From the NCBI GenBank assembly GCA_001799395.1, contig MGTJ01000018.1, positions 1-64,000 on the forward strand: a stretch of 64,000 bases of DNA, written 5' to 3'. Origin of the DNA: Desulfobacterales bacterium RIFOXYA12_FULL_46_15 (lineage in GTDB: Bacteria; Desulfobacterota; Desulfobacteria; Desulfobacterales; Desulfobacteraceae). The notes under the pieces were generated by a model. The model saw only the letters and a list, made by a program, of their open reading frames with translations. It was not told the DNA's origin and searched no databases. The translations under genes and the position numbers were made by a program. Below, piece by piece: positions 8,292-17,613 of the stretch. The stretch's first letter is position 1; each line of letters starts with the position of its first letter.

Positions 8292-9686
8292 ATGTTAAGA
8301 CTTTTAAAACAATATTTTCCCATAAGAAATATAGTGTTTTTTATTTTTGAAGGTTTGATTATCTTTGGTTCCATTCTTCTGTCTACAATACTTTTAACTT
8401 TTTCCGATTCATACTTATATGATGTCCTGCTGGTTTTCAGGATTATGTTAATAACCATTATCTGTCAGACCTGTCTTTATTACAATGACCTGTACGATTT
8501 TGATGTATCTTCAACATTTGCAGAAACCAGTATCCGGCTCCTTCAGGCACTAGGGGTAACCTCAATTGCCCTTGCCTTTATTTATTTTTTTTTCCCCTTA
8601 GCCATCATTGATCAGAGAATATTTATCTTAAGCATTCTTTTTCTCCTGATTTTCATCATCGGCTGGAGACTTGTTTATATCCAGATCCTGAATAAAAGGA
8701 TATTCAATGAGCGTATCATTATTCTAGGTTCCGGCAGTCTGTCATTAGAGATATTCAAAGAAATCAACAGTACAATTGATTGCGGATATACGGTTTCCAT
8801 CATGATTCCGGATTCTGAGGATGGAAAATATCCTATGGATTTGCCGGATCATGTTATTGTGCAAAAAGAAAAAAAAGATTTCTGCCGGATTGCCTCTGAA
8901 ATGGCTATCAAAAAAATTATTGTTGCATTAAATGAGAGAAGAGGGGTGTTTCCAGCGGACGAGTTGATTCGATGCAGAACTGCAGGGATTGAAGTCATTG
9001 AAGGGAGTTCATTTTATGAGATGTTGACAGGCAAGGTGCTTGTGACTAAAATCAATCCGTCCTGGTTGATTTTTTCCCACGGGTTTAGAAAATCTAAAAC
9101 TAAAACTTTTTTAAAACGAATTGAAGATATACTGTTGTCATCTATCATGCTCATTGTGCTTTTCCCTTTACTTATTATTGTTGCAATCCTGATTAAAATC
9201 GATTCAAAAGGACCTGTTTTTTTCTCCCAGGACAGGGTAGGGCTTAATCAAAAAGAATATATGATGCACAAGTTCAGGTCAATGGTTGTGGATGCTGAAA
9301 AACTGACCGGACCGGTATGGGCCAGGAATAATGATGCCAGGATTACAAGAGTGGGAAAAGTGATCAGGAAATTCAGAATTGATGAACTTCCCCAGCTATG
9401 GGAGGTGTTTACCGGAAAAATGAGCCTTGTCGGCCCAAGGCCTGAACGTAAACATTTTACAGATGAACTTGAAAAACAAATCCCTTTTTATTCCCAGCGC
9501 TTTCATGTTAAACCTGGCCTGACGGGTTGGGCACAGGTATCTTATGACTATGGCGGCACTATAGAGGATGCTGTTGAAAAATTAAATTATGAACTTTTTT
9601 ATATAAAAAATATGTCCCTGGCCATGGATGCCATAATCATCCTTCGTACGGTTAAAACCGTTCTATTTGGACGGGGTGCAAGATAA
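8292..9686 (+). CDS. Initiating sugar-phosphate transferase (polyprenyl-P hexose-1-P transferase), XrtA type
   Basis: Transfers the first sugar-1-phosphate to undecaprenyl phosphate to begin the exopolysaccharide repeat. The N-terminal ~130 residues form about four membrane helices, followed by a Rossmann-like CoA_binding_3-type domain (IILGSGSLSLEIFKEI). The C-terminal ~190 residues are the catalytic domain with a membrane helix, SQDRVGLN, HKFRSM, DELPQLW and LVGPRPE motifs. The 464-aa length and neighbours fit the PEP-CTERM/XrtA-associated sugar transferase. It follows the kinase by 13 bp. Confidence 0.88.
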   Translation: MLRLLKQYFPIRNIVFFIFEGLIIFGSILLSTILLTFSDSYLYDVLLVFRIMLITIICQTCLYYNDLYDFDVSSTFAETSIRLLQALGVTSIALAFIYFFFPLAIIDQRIFILSILFLLIFIIGWRLVYIQILNKRIFNERIIILGSGSLSLEIFKEINSTIDCGYTVSIMIPDSEDGKYPMDLPDHVIVQKEKKDFCRIASEMAIKKIIVALNERRGVFPADELIRCRTAGIEVIEGSSFYEMLTGKVLVTKINPSWLIFSHGFRKSKTKTFLKRIEDILLSSIMLIVLFPLLIIVAILIKIDSKGPVFFSQDRVGLNQKEYMMHKFRSMVVDAEKLTGPVWARNNDARITRVGKVIRKFRIDELPQLWEVFTGKMSLVGPRPERKHFTDELEKQIPFYSQRFHVKPGLTGWAQVSYDYGGTIEDAVEKLNYELFYIKNMSLAMDAIIILRTVKTVLFGRGAR

Positions 9687-9756
9687 TTAGTTAGATTAAC
9701 CTTATAATAACACATTGTTAAACTTACATATTCGATGTAATCGAAAAGGCGGAGCC

Positions 9757-10308
9757 ATGTTTAAGATTAAATCCGTGATTCTTTTTGTAATTTTATTCTT
9801 ATCTTCAATTTCTTTATGCATTGCTGACGATTATCTGATCGGTATCGGTGATATTTTAAAAATCAGTACCTGGAAAGAGCCTGATCTTTCTTTTGATGCT
9901 CTTCAGGTTAGGCGTGACGGTAAAATTACCTTTCCTTTTTTAGGTGACCTCCAGGCAGAAGGTAAATCCACCATATCCTTGAAAGAGGTTATTGAAGAAA
10001 AACTGGCTGATTTTGTGGAGGCGCCCAATGTTACAGTAACCCTTGCCGGACCTGTCAGCCAGAAATACTATATTCTTGGTGAAGTTCAAGCGGTTGGCGA
10101 GTATCCGCTGATGAAAAAACTGACTGCTGTTCAAGCCTTTGCCCTTGCCAAGGGATTTACGGAATGGGCCTCGAAAAGCGAGATTATCCTTTTCAGACGT
10201 GAACTTGGAAAGGAACAGGTCATTAAAATCAATTATGATGATATTGTAAAAGGAAAACTGGAAAAAGACATTCTTCTAAAAGCCGACGATATCATCATTG
10301 TGCCTTAG
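9757..10308 (+). CDS. Polysaccharide export protein (Wza-like), XrtA type
   Basis: A periplasmic or outer-membrane export component with an N-terminal signal sequence (VILFVILFLSSISLCIA), a Poly_export domain (YLIGIGDILKISTWKEPDLS) and one SLBB-like domain (YYILGEVQAVGEYPL). At 183 aa it is shorter than E. coli Wza, as usual for the XrtA-associated version. I start it at ATG 9757, preceded by GGCGGA, because the track's upstream TTG (9715) would add residues ahead of the signal peptide. The cysteine at the end of the hydrophobic segment sits in a poor lipobox, so lipid modification is uncertain. Confidence 0.85.
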   Translation: MFKIKSVILFVILFLSSISLCIADDYLIGIGDILKISTWKEPDLSFDALQVRRDGKITFPFLGDLQAEGKSTISLKEVIEEKLADFVEAPNVTVTLAGPVSQKYYILGEVQAVGEYPLMKKLTAVQAFALAKGFTEWASKSEIILFRRELGKEQVIKINYDDIVKGKLEKDILLKADDIIIVP

Positions 10309-10336
10309 GTTAACTTCAGATAACAGGGAGTCTGGA

Positions 10337-11773
10337 ATGGAAAAAAAAACTTGTTATAAAAAATTTGCAGTACTGTTTATATCAGCCCTGATAATTGCAT
10401 TTTTTCCCTATTCCAATGCATTTTCGAGAATGGTAACCCAGATAATGCCGACATTGACCATATCTGAAGATTATAGTGACAATTACCTGAAAACACAAAC
10501 CAATAAACAGGAAGAAATTATTACAACCTATGGTTTAGGGTTTTCCATCGGTTTTATAAACAAATTAAGCGAAATCTATGTTACCTATAATCCGGAATAT
10601 AAAGACTATAAGAATCTGGATGAGCGGGATGGTTTTTTGCACAAAGCCACACTGGATGGTAAATTTAATCCTACAAAATTTACCGATATCAGCACTCGAA
10701 TGGCTTATTCCGGCAATAGTGATAATAACACCGGGGATGCCTGGCAGAATTCGGCTTCCATATTTGGAAACACTCAAATTACAAAAAACACGAATCTTAA
10801 CTATTCTGAAAATTATTCCAGGAGTTTTGATCAGCAGGAAAGGACGGGTAATTACCGGGAACATGATACAAATCAAACCACGGCCGGAATCACCAATCAA
10901 TTTGGGGAAAACGACAGAATCGGGACTAACTTTTTATATTCCTTTGATAAATCTGCAACCTCAGATGCGGATGAACATAGAAAATTCAACCCCTCTGGGT
11001 TCATTACCTACTGGTTTACACCGCTAAACGGTTTGGATTCAAATCTTTCCTATGAAAATACGGATTTTGATAATTCTTCCAATGATATAAAAACCTATTC
11101 AGGCCATCTCAAATATCTTAGGAAATTTTCAAAACATTTTGACGGGTTTTTAAAATACAGACATTCCTACTCACAAAGAGAAACAGGTGATCACGAAATC
11201 TACCACCCCTCCCTGGGGTTTGACTGGGAAGTGACCAAAGATTCAGGAATCTCTCTTGGTATCGGTGCCTTGATTCATAAATGGGATAACACCAACAATG
11301 ACTCAACCGATCCTTTTCTTGATATTGATGCATATAAAATATTTAATTTCAGCAAACATGGCTCATTATCCATTACAGGCTCCAGTGGTTATACTGAAGC
11401 CAGTGAAACAGCAGCCAGTCTTGGATATTCAACTTTCTATCAGACTGGTGCCCAATTGAATTATCAGCTTTTGAAGCATTTGTCCTCCAATGTTTTCGGA
11501 TCATACAGGTTAAATGATTACCAGGAAACAATAATTGATCGGGAAGACAATACAATAACCATGGGCTGCGGCCTTTCCTGGCTTCCTCTTCGATGGCTTC
11601 AATTTAAATTATCATATACCTATTCTGATTTTAATACCGACGGTATCACTGAGAGAGGTGATTATACGGAAAACAGGGCGTTTCTTTCCGTTAATTTTAT
11701 TCCGGAACAGCCTGTCCGCATGGACTTGTCATCTAACAGACAGGCTCTTGAAACTGAATTATTTCAGCATTGA
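10337..11773 (+). CDS. Outer-membrane beta-barrel protein, XrtA-system associated
   Basis: A 478-aa protein with a signal peptide (FAVLFISALIIAFFPYSNAFS) followed by repeated amphipathic strands rich in Tyr, Ser and Asn and ending with aromatic-alternating strands (LQFKLSYTYSDFN). This fits the TIGR03016-like PEP-CTERM-associated outer-membrane family. It probably forms the outer-membrane pore or secretin-like partner for exopolysaccharide export. Start ATG 10337 has CAGGGAG upstream; the longer ORF would overlap the previous gene. Confidence 0.75.
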   Translation: MEKKTCYKKFAVLFISALIIAFFPYSNAFSRMVTQIMPTLTISEDYSDNYLKTQTNKQEEIITTYGLGFSIGFINKLSEIYVTYNPEYKDYKNLDERDGFLHKATLDGKFNPTKFTDISTRMAYSGNSDNNTGDAWQNSASIFGNTQITKNTNLNYSENYSRSFDQQERTGNYREHDTNQTTAGITNQFGENDRIGTNFLYSFDKSATSDADEHRKFNPSGFITYWFTPLNGLDSNLSYENTDFDNSSNDIKTYSGHLKYLRKFSKHFDGFLKYRHSYSQRETGDHEIYHPSLGFDWEVTKDSGISLGIGALIHKWDNTNNDSTDPFLDIDAYKIFNFSKHGSLSITGSSGYTEASETAASLGYSTFYQTGAQLNYQLLKHLSSNVFGSYRLNDYQETIIDREDNTITMGCGLSWLPLRWLQFKLSYTYSDFNTDGITERGDYTENRAFLSVNFIPEQPVRMDLSSNRQALETELFQH

Positions 11774-11797
11774 CAAAAGGGAGTTCTTAATAATTCC

Positions 11798-12889
11798 ATG
11801 AAAAAAATCCATTTGATAGCTGCCGCAAGACCCAATTTCATGAAAATCGCTCCGCTTTTCCATGAACTGGTAGAGAGACCGGGGCTGACCCCTGTAATTG
11901 TTCATACCGGCCAGCACTATGATTTGAATATGTCGGATGTGTTTTTTAAAGATTTCAATCTTCCTGACCCCCATATTCATCTTGGAGTAGGAAGCGGTTC
12001 CCATGCACAGCAGACAGGGAATGTAATGATAGCCTATGAAAAAATTCTGTTAAAAGAAAAACCGGATCTTGTGATTGTCGTCGGAGATGTGAATTCCACC
12101 GTGGCTGCTACCCTTGCTGCTGTCAAACTGGGTATCACAACCGCCCATCTTGAAGCCGGGCTCCGGTCTTTTGACAGGACCATGCCCGAAGAGATCAACC
12201 GGATTGTTACGGATTCAATAGCGGATTATCTTTGGACACCCTCTCCGGATGGAGATCAGAACCTGCTGAATGAAGGGATTCACAAAGAAAAGATCACCCG
12301 TGTCGGCAACATCATGATCGATTCCCTGGAAATGCTTCGGTCTACCATTGAAAACATGGATGTTCCGAAAAAATTTAACCGGAAAAAAGGAAGCTATGGG
12401 CTTATAACTCTCCACAGGCCATCCAATGTGGATAATCCGGAAACCCTGGAAAAATTATGCAAGCTTTTAAAAATGATATCTCTCAAACTGCCTTTGATTT
12501 TCCCGGTGCATCCGAGAACTTTAGCCCGGCTTTTAAAGACAGGCAATATGAGCCTGCTTGAGGGGGGCGGGACCATAACCTTGACCACTCCCCTTGGATA
12601 TACCGAATTCATGAACCTTGTTATGGGCAGCAGGCTTCTCATAACCGATTCAGGAGGAGTCCAGGAAGAATCAACCTATCTCGGTATACCCTGCCTTACC
12701 CTCAGATCCAATACGGAACGACCTGTTACCGTGACCCAGGGAACAAACAGGCTGTGCAGCCCGGATACCCTTTCAGATATGGTTGGCCTTGCCCTTGCCG
12801 GTAATTTTTCCAGAGGAACCCGCCCCGACCTCTGGGACGGCAGAACAGCGAAACGTGTGGCAGATTGTATAGAAAGACTGAACCTATGA
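11798..12889 (+). CDS. wecB: UDP-N-acetylglucosamine 2-epimerase (non-hydrolysing)
   Basis: Interconverts UDP-GlcNAc and UDP-ManNAc in the cytoplasm. Family motifs are clear: HTGQHYD near residue 36, HLEAGLRS near 117, and DSGGVQEES with NTERPVT towards the C-terminus. The 363-aa length is normal. It supplies UDP-ManNAc; the separate UDP-sugar dehydrogenase downstream could act on UDP-Glc or on UDP-ManNAc. It is coupled to epsI by an ATGA overlap. Confidence 0.92.
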   Translation: MKKIHLIAAARPNFMKIAPLFHELVERPGLTPVIVHTGQHYDLNMSDVFFKDFNLPDPHIHLGVGSGSHAQQTGNVMIAYEKILLKEKPDLVIVVGDVNSTVAATLAAVKLGITTAHLEAGLRSFDRTMPEEINRIVTDSIADYLWTPSPDGDQNLLNEGIHKEKITRVGNIMIDSLEMLRSTIENMDVPKKFNRKKGSYGLITLHRPSNVDNPETLEKLCKLLKMISLKLPLIFPVHPRTLARLLKTGNMSLLEGGGTITLTTPLGYTEFMNLVMGSRLLITDSGGVQEESTYLGIPCLTLRSNTERPVTVTQGTNRLCSPDTLSDMVGLALAGNFSRGTRPDLWDGRTAKRVADCIERLNL

Positions 12890-13521
12890 CCTACACAAAA
12901 ACATTCATCACTGTTGCAATCTTGTTAATCACGGGAGCATTGACTTTTTTTGCCGGTCAAACCGAAAGAATTTCACCCAATACGCCCTTCAGTGAGTTCC
13001 CCCTTGAGATTGAAGAGTGGAAAGGCTTTCCCGGCAAATTGGATGACAAAGTCTATAATATCCTGGGTGTGGAAGATTATATCCTTGCTGATTATCGGAA
13101 ACCCTCCGGGGAAGCGGTGAATCTCTATGTAGGATTTTACCAGAGCCAGAAAGAGGGTGATATTATCCATTCCCCGAAAAACTGTATGCCCGGGGCAGGC
13201 TGGAATATAATGGAAACCGGCAGCGAAACCATCCCTCTGGATATTAACGGCAAAAGTATGAAGGTCATAAAGCTGACACTCCGGAAAGGACCTGAAAAAC
13301 AAATTGCCCTTTACTGGTTTCAATCCAGGGGAAGAATCATCTCATCTGAGTATATGGAAAAGGTCTGGCTGGTTATTGATTCCATTACCCGGCACAGAAC
13401 CGACGGCTCCTTTGTTCGTTTGATCACTCCGGTTAAAAAGGATGAAATCACTTCCATTAACCTTTTAAAAGAATTTGCTCAAAAAGCATACCCATATCTG
13501 AACGAGCATATTCCAAACTGA
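12886..13521 (+). CDS. epsI: EpsI family protein (exosortase-associated)
   Basis: A 211-aa periplasmic or membrane-anchored protein with one N-terminal helix (FITVAILLITGALTFFAG) and the conserved HSPKNCMPGAGW block with its cysteine. In many bacteria this domain is fused to the C-terminus of the exosortase; here it is a separate gene directly upstream. Its role is not biochemically settled. The start at 12886 forms an ATGA overlap with wecB and is preferred over the upstream TTG. Confidence 0.9.
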   Translation: MTYTKTFITVAILLITGALTFFAGQTERISPNTPFSEFPLEIEEWKGFPGKLDDKVYNILGVEDYILADYRKPSGEAVNLYVGFYQSQKEGDIIHSPKNCMPGAGWNIMETGSETIPLDINGKSMKVIKLTLRKGPEKQIALYWFQSRGRIISSEYMEKVWLVIDSITRHRTDGSFVRLITPVKKDEITSINLLKEFAQKAYPYLNEHIPN

Positions 13522-13528
13522 TATCATT

Positions 13529-14371
13529 ATGAAAACAGCCATGAAAAAACAAACCCTTTTACAAATTTCACTTATCATTATAGTTTTTGTGATTGTCCAT
13601 CAGAAGGCCATTTTAAAATTAATTTCCGACTGGTCTGCTGATCCGAATTTTTCTCATGGATTTTTAATTCCGTTTGTGGCTCTGTATATGATCTGGTGTA
13701 GAAAAAACGAGCTGGCTGAAATAAGCCTCAAACCATCCCTGGCAGGCATCGTGATCATTGTCTGCGGCATGGTGATCCATATGGCGGGAAACCTGGGATC
13801 AGAATTCTTTTTAATGCGGTTCTCCATGATTATCACCCTTTCCGGTATCATTATTTATTTTTGCGGATTTGAAATTTTCAAAAAAGTTCTGGTACCTGTT
13901 GTTTATCTCATCATGATGATTCCCATACCCTCTATCCTGTGGAATCAGGTAGCCTTTCCCCTTCAATTGATTGCAGCCAAACTTTCATCACAGACCATTC
14001 ATCTGCTCAATATCCCGGTGTTCAGGGAAGGCAATATCCTGCATCTGGCCAATACCTCCCTTGAAGTTGTGGATGCCTGCTCCGGAATAAGATCCTTGAC
14101 CTCGCTTCTTGCACTCACCGGGGCCTTTGCCTTTCTGGCCCCCTTAAGCACAGCCAAAAAATGGATTCTCTTTTTTTCTGCTGTGCCCATTGCCGTTGCC
14201 GTCAATGTCATCCGGTTGACCATCACCGGTGCAATGGCTGTCTGGATCGGCCCTGAAACGGCCCATGGGTTTCTTCATGACATGTCCGGCCTTATTATTT
14301 TCGGAGCAGCTCTGATCCTGGTATATCTTGTTTATATGGTTGAAATGAAAATTGAAAAATTACAGGAATAA
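13529..14371 (+). CDS. xrtA: Exosortase (XrtA-type transpeptidase)
   Basis: An inner-membrane cysteine transpeptidase that cleaves PEP-CTERM-type C-terminal signals. It has about eight membrane helices. The catalytic candidates are Cys184 in VVDACSGIRSL, Arg229 in NVIRLTITG and His250 in HGFLHDMSG, the expected exosortase Cys-Arg-His set. At 280 aa it is a stand-alone enzyme with EpsI encoded just upstream. Assignment to class A rests on the surrounding exosortase A-associated genes, not on a class-specific motif. No substrate with a PEP-CTERM tail is encoded in the window. Confidence 0.88.
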   Translation: MKTAMKKQTLLQISLIIIVFVIVHQKAILKLISDWSADPNFSHGFLIPFVALYMIWCRKNELAEISLKPSLAGIVIIVCGMVIHMAGNLGSEFFLMRFSMIITLSGIIIYFCGFEIFKKVLVPVVYLIMMIPIPSILWNQVAFPLQLIAAKLSSQTIHLLNIPVFREGNILHLANTSLEVVDACSGIRSLTSLLALTGAFAFLAPLSTAKKWILFFSAVPIAVAVNVIRLTITGAMAVWIGPETAHGFLHDMSGLIIFGAALILVYLVYMVEMKIEKLQE

Positions 14372-14377
14372 GCATTT

Positions 14378-15733
14378 ATGAAACTGACAATGATCGGAAC
14401 CGGATATGTAGGCCTTGTCACCGGCGCCTGCTTTGCAGAAATGGGCAGCCATGTGACGTGTGTGGATATTGATAAAGAAAAAATCAATAATCTCAAAAAT
14501 GGGGTTCTCCCCATTTACGAGCCTGGCCTGGAAAATCTTGTGCTTCAGAATCACAGGGAAGGCACCCTGATGTTTTCAACAAGCCTTGAACAGGCATCAA
14601 AAAATTCCAATATTTTTTTTATTGCTGTGGGAACACCGCCGGGTGAGGATGGGGCTGCCGATCTGAAATATGTATTGCAGGTCGCTATGGAAATCGGCCG
14701 TAATATCACCGGGTATTCCGTAATCGTAGATAAATCCACAGTTCCGGTGGGAACGGCAGACAAAGTCAGGGCCGCTATTCAAACTGAACTGGTAAATAGA
14801 AATCTTGATATTGAATTTGATGTGGTCAGCAACCCTGAATTTTTAAAGGAAGGGGAAGCGGTCAATGATTTTTTAAAACCCGATAGAATCATTATCGGTG
14901 CCGATTCAGACAAGGCCGCAGCCATCATGAAACGCCTCTATGCCCCCTTTTCCCGCAACCGGGAAAAGGTCTTATTAATGAATGTCCGTGATGCCGAGAT
15001 GACTAAATATGCAGCCAATTCAATGCTGGCTACCAAAATATCCTTTATGAATGAAATCTCTAATATCTGTGAGCGCCTGGGAGTTGATGTGGAAAATGTC
15101 AGAAAGGGTATAGGCTCAGATTCACGTATTGGATATTCCTTTATTTATCCGGGCTGCGGTTATGGAGGCTCCTGTTTTCCAAAAGATGTAAAAGCCCTGA
15201 TCAAAACCAGCAAAGACATGAATTTTGAACCTGTTCTCTTAAATGCTGTGGAAAAAAGAAATGCCTTTCAGAAAAAACTTCTGGCCTCCAAAATCATCCG
15301 CCGGTTTGGCCAGGATCTTTCCGGAAAAATTTTCTGCATGTGGGGGCTTGCCTTTAAACCCGGCACTGACGATGTCAGGGAAGCCTCATCCCTGGATATT
15401 ATCCGGGAACTGATTCAATCAGGCGCTACAATCAAAGCTTTTGATCCTGTTGCCATGGATCAGGCTAAAAAGGAATTTCCCCTGGACTGGTTTGAATCCG
15501 GCAGGCTCATTTTTGAAACCAGCCAGTATAAAGCCCTTGAAAATACCCATGCCCTGATCCTGGTTACGGAATGGAAGACCTTCCGGCAACCGGATTTCAA
15601 TCTCATGGCCGGTACCATGAAACATCGGATCATTTTTGACGGCCGTAACCAATATAACCCGGAAGAACTCACGGAAGCCGGATTTGAATACCATGGAATC
15701 GGAAGAGAAAAAAACAATCCTATTGACCTTTGA
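14378..15733 (+). CDS. ugd: UDP-glucose 6-dehydrogenase family enzyme
   Basis: Oxidises a UDP-hexose to the uronic acid with two NAD+. The N-terminal NAD site is GTGYVGLVTGACFAE. The catalytic Cys266 lies in GGSCFPKD, and the C-terminal domain has GLAFKPGTDDVREA. The 451-aa length fits UDP-Glc dehydrogenases. UDP-ManNAc dehydrogenase is the alternative given wecB in the same operon, but the motif wording favours UDP-Glc. It overlaps the deacetylase start by 41 bp. Confidence 0.88.
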   Translation: MKLTMIGTGYVGLVTGACFAEMGSHVTCVDIDKEKINNLKNGVLPIYEPGLENLVLQNHREGTLMFSTSLEQASKNSNIFFIAVGTPPGEDGAADLKYVLQVAMEIGRNITGYSVIVDKSTVPVGTADKVRAAIQTELVNRNLDIEFDVVSNPEFLKEGEAVNDFLKPDRIIIGADSDKAAAIMKRLYAPFSRNREKVLLMNVRDAEMTKYAANSMLATKISFMNEISNICERLGVDVENVRKGIGSDSRIGYSFIYPGCGYGGSCFPKDVKALIKTSKDMNFEPVLLNAVEKRNAFQKKLLASKIIRRFGQDLSGKIFCMWGLAFKPGTDDVREASSLDIIRELIQSGATIKAFDPVAMDQAKKEFPLDWFESGRLIFETSQYKALENTHALILVTEWKTFRQPDFNLMAGTMKHRIIFDGRNQYNPEELTEAGFEYHGIGREKNNPIDL

Positions 15734-16574
15734 TGTTGAAGACTGGTTCCAGGTTGAGAACTTTAAGGAATATATATCGTTTTCAACCTGGGATTCTTTT
15801 GAACTCAGGGTGGAAAAGAACACCCATAAAATTCTTGATCTGCTGGATTTTTTTCCCTTCAAACCCAGAGCCACTTTTTTTATTCTCGGCTGGATTGCAA
15901 AAAAGCTTCCGGATCTTGTGCGGCAGATACATCAAAGAGGGCATGAAGTGGCTTCCCACGGCAATAACCACCATTTATGCAGGGATCTGACCGAATCCGG
16001 CCTCATCAGGGACCTGAAATCCAGTAAAGAGCGTCTTGAGGCCATCATCAACAGCAAGGTTTATGGATTCAGAGCCCCTAGTTTTGCCATTGATGACAGG
16101 GTACTCAAAACCATCGCCCTGGCCGGGTATCTCTATGATTCAAGCTATAATTCTTTTTCAGCCCATGGAAGGTATGGAAAAATTAATCTCTCCAATACCA
16201 AGCGTAAAAACGCATTATATCAGATTCATGAGAATTTTTTTGAACTGCCAGTCAGTAATCTGAAAATAAAAAAAACTGTTATCCCCCTTGGTGGTGGCGG
16301 TTATTTCAGGCTTTTCCCATTCCCGTTTTTTAAACTAGGCATGGCATCTGTCCTCAAACAGGATAAAGCCTTTGTTTTTTACGCCCACCCCTGGGAATTT
16401 GATCCTTCACAACCGAGGGTGAAACCGGCTTCGCGCGGTTTTAAATTTCGGCATTATGTCAATCTCAATCGTACTGAAAAAAAACTCAAAGCATTGATCT
16501 CAAACTTTATTGATCATGAATTCATAACCTGTTCAGATTATCTCAAGAAGCAGGAGACAATACCCGGGCACTAA
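15693..16574 (+). CDS. Polysaccharide deacetylase (NodB/CE4), XrtA-associated
   Basis: Removes N-acetyl groups from the nascent polysaccharide. It has the CE4 motifs in order: TFDVEDWF (catalytic Asp), HGNNHH (metal His pair) and GFRAPSFAI. The ~290-aa length and the DVEDWFQVENF start match the XrtA-system deacetylase family. The ATG at 15693 lies inside ugd; a TTG at 15723 (LTFDVED) is an alternative that would remove most of the overlap. No signal peptide is seen, so it acts in the cytoplasm or on the inner face, or is exported by an unseen route. Confidence 0.85.
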   Translation: MESEEKKTILLTFDVEDWFQVENFKEYISFSTWDSFELRVEKNTHKILDLLDFFPFKPRATFFILGWIAKKLPDLVRQIHQRGHEVASHGNNHHLCRDLTESGLIRDLKSSKERLEAIINSKVYGFRAPSFAIDDRVLKTIALAGYLYDSSYNSFSAHGRYGKINLSNTKRKNALYQIHENFFELPVSNLKIKKTVIPLGGGGYFRLFPFPFFKLGMASVLKQDKAFVFYAHPWEFDPSQPRVKPASRGFKFRHYVNLNRTEKKLKALISNFIDHEFITCSDYLKKQETIPGH

Positions 16575-16581
16575 TTTTCCA

Positions 16582-17613
16582 ATGTCTTGTACCATTAAAA
16601 CAGAAGTCCTGTCCGACATGGAAATGTGGGACAACTACGTCTTAGCCCATCCTCAGGGCACAGTGTTTCATCTGACAGCTTGGAGAAAAGTAATTGAAAT
16701 TTCTTTTGGCCATAAAAGCTATTATATCATGGCCACGCAGCAGAACAGAATCTGCGGTATACTCCCGTTGTTTGAAATCAAAAGCATTTTGTTCGGCCAT
16801 TATTTTGTTTCTGTTCCTTTTGCTGAAATCGGCGGGGTACTCGCAGACAATCCGGATATCGAGCAGACCCTGATCCAAAATGCCGCCTCGATCACAGATG
16901 CTCACAGCGCCCAATATCTGGAACTGCGAAACAGAAAAGAGCTTCAGGGATTTAAAACAAAATCCCTATATTATAATTTCAGGAAAGAAATTTCATCAGA
17001 CCTTGATGAAAATCTCAATGCCATTCCCAGAAAATCAAGGGCTATGGTGAGAAATGCCATTAAAAAAGACCTTGTCTCTGAAACCGGACACCATCTTCTG
17101 CCCGAATTTTATCGTATCCTGGCTCTGAATTACCACAGACTCGGCACCCCCATCTTTTCTGAAAAATTTTTTAAAAATTTTCTTATCGAATTCGGCAGGA
17201 ATGCTGATATCCTTCTTGTAAAGACAAAAGAAGGGCAGTTTGCCGCAGCCGTATTGTTTTTCATCTTCAAAGACCAGATGATTCCATACTATGCCGGATC
17301 GGATTTTATTTTCAGGAACCTGGGCCCTAACGATTTCATGTACTGGGAGCTGATGAAACATGCTGTAGAAAAAAAATGCCGGATCTTTGATTTTGGCAGA
17401 AGCAAGGAAGGCACAGGCTCTTTTAATTTTAAAAAGCACTGGGGCTTTGAACCAGAACCCCTGTCTTACCAATACCACCTGGCAAAATCCACTGATATTC
17501 CCAATCTGAGCCCGGCTAACCCCAAATACCAGCGAAAAATTCAGATGTGGCAAAAAATGCCTCATATCATGACCCGGCTGATAGGCCCGCTGATCGCCAG
17601 AAACCTTGCATGA
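16582..17613 (+). CDS. FemAB-like XrtA/PEP-CTERM-associated acyl/peptidyl transferase
   Basis: A 343-aa protein with a tandem GNAT fold of the FemAB type; recognisable parts are PQGTVFHLTAWRKVI near the N-terminus and FDFGRSKEGTGSFNFKKHWGF in the second domain. In exosortase A clusters this family is always near the EPS genes and is thought to transfer an amino-acyl group, but the substrate is unknown. It is coupled by an ATGA overlap to the next glycosyltransferase. Confidence 0.82.
   Translation: MSCTIKTEVLSDMEMWDNYVLAHPQGTVFHLTAWRKVIEISFGHKSYYIMATQQNRICGILPLFEIKSILFGHYFVSVPFAEIGGVLADNPDIEQTLIQNAASITDAHSAQYLELRNRKELQGFKTKSLYYNFRKEISSDLDENLNAIPRKSRAMVRNAIKKDLVSETGHHLLPEFYRILALNYHRLGTPIFSEKFFKNFLIEFGRNADILLVKTKEGQFAAAVLFFIFKDQMIPYYAGSDFIFRNLGPNDFMYWELMKHAVEKKCRIFDFGRSKEGTGSFNFKKHWGFEPEPLSYQYHLAKSTDIPNLSPANPKYQRKIQMWQKMPHIMTRLIGPLIARNLA

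Noticed and set aside
10578-11027. 149-aa plus-strand ORF inside the outer-membrane protein gene
   Set aside because: Alternate-frame shadow; the main frame has a signal peptide and beta-barrel character.
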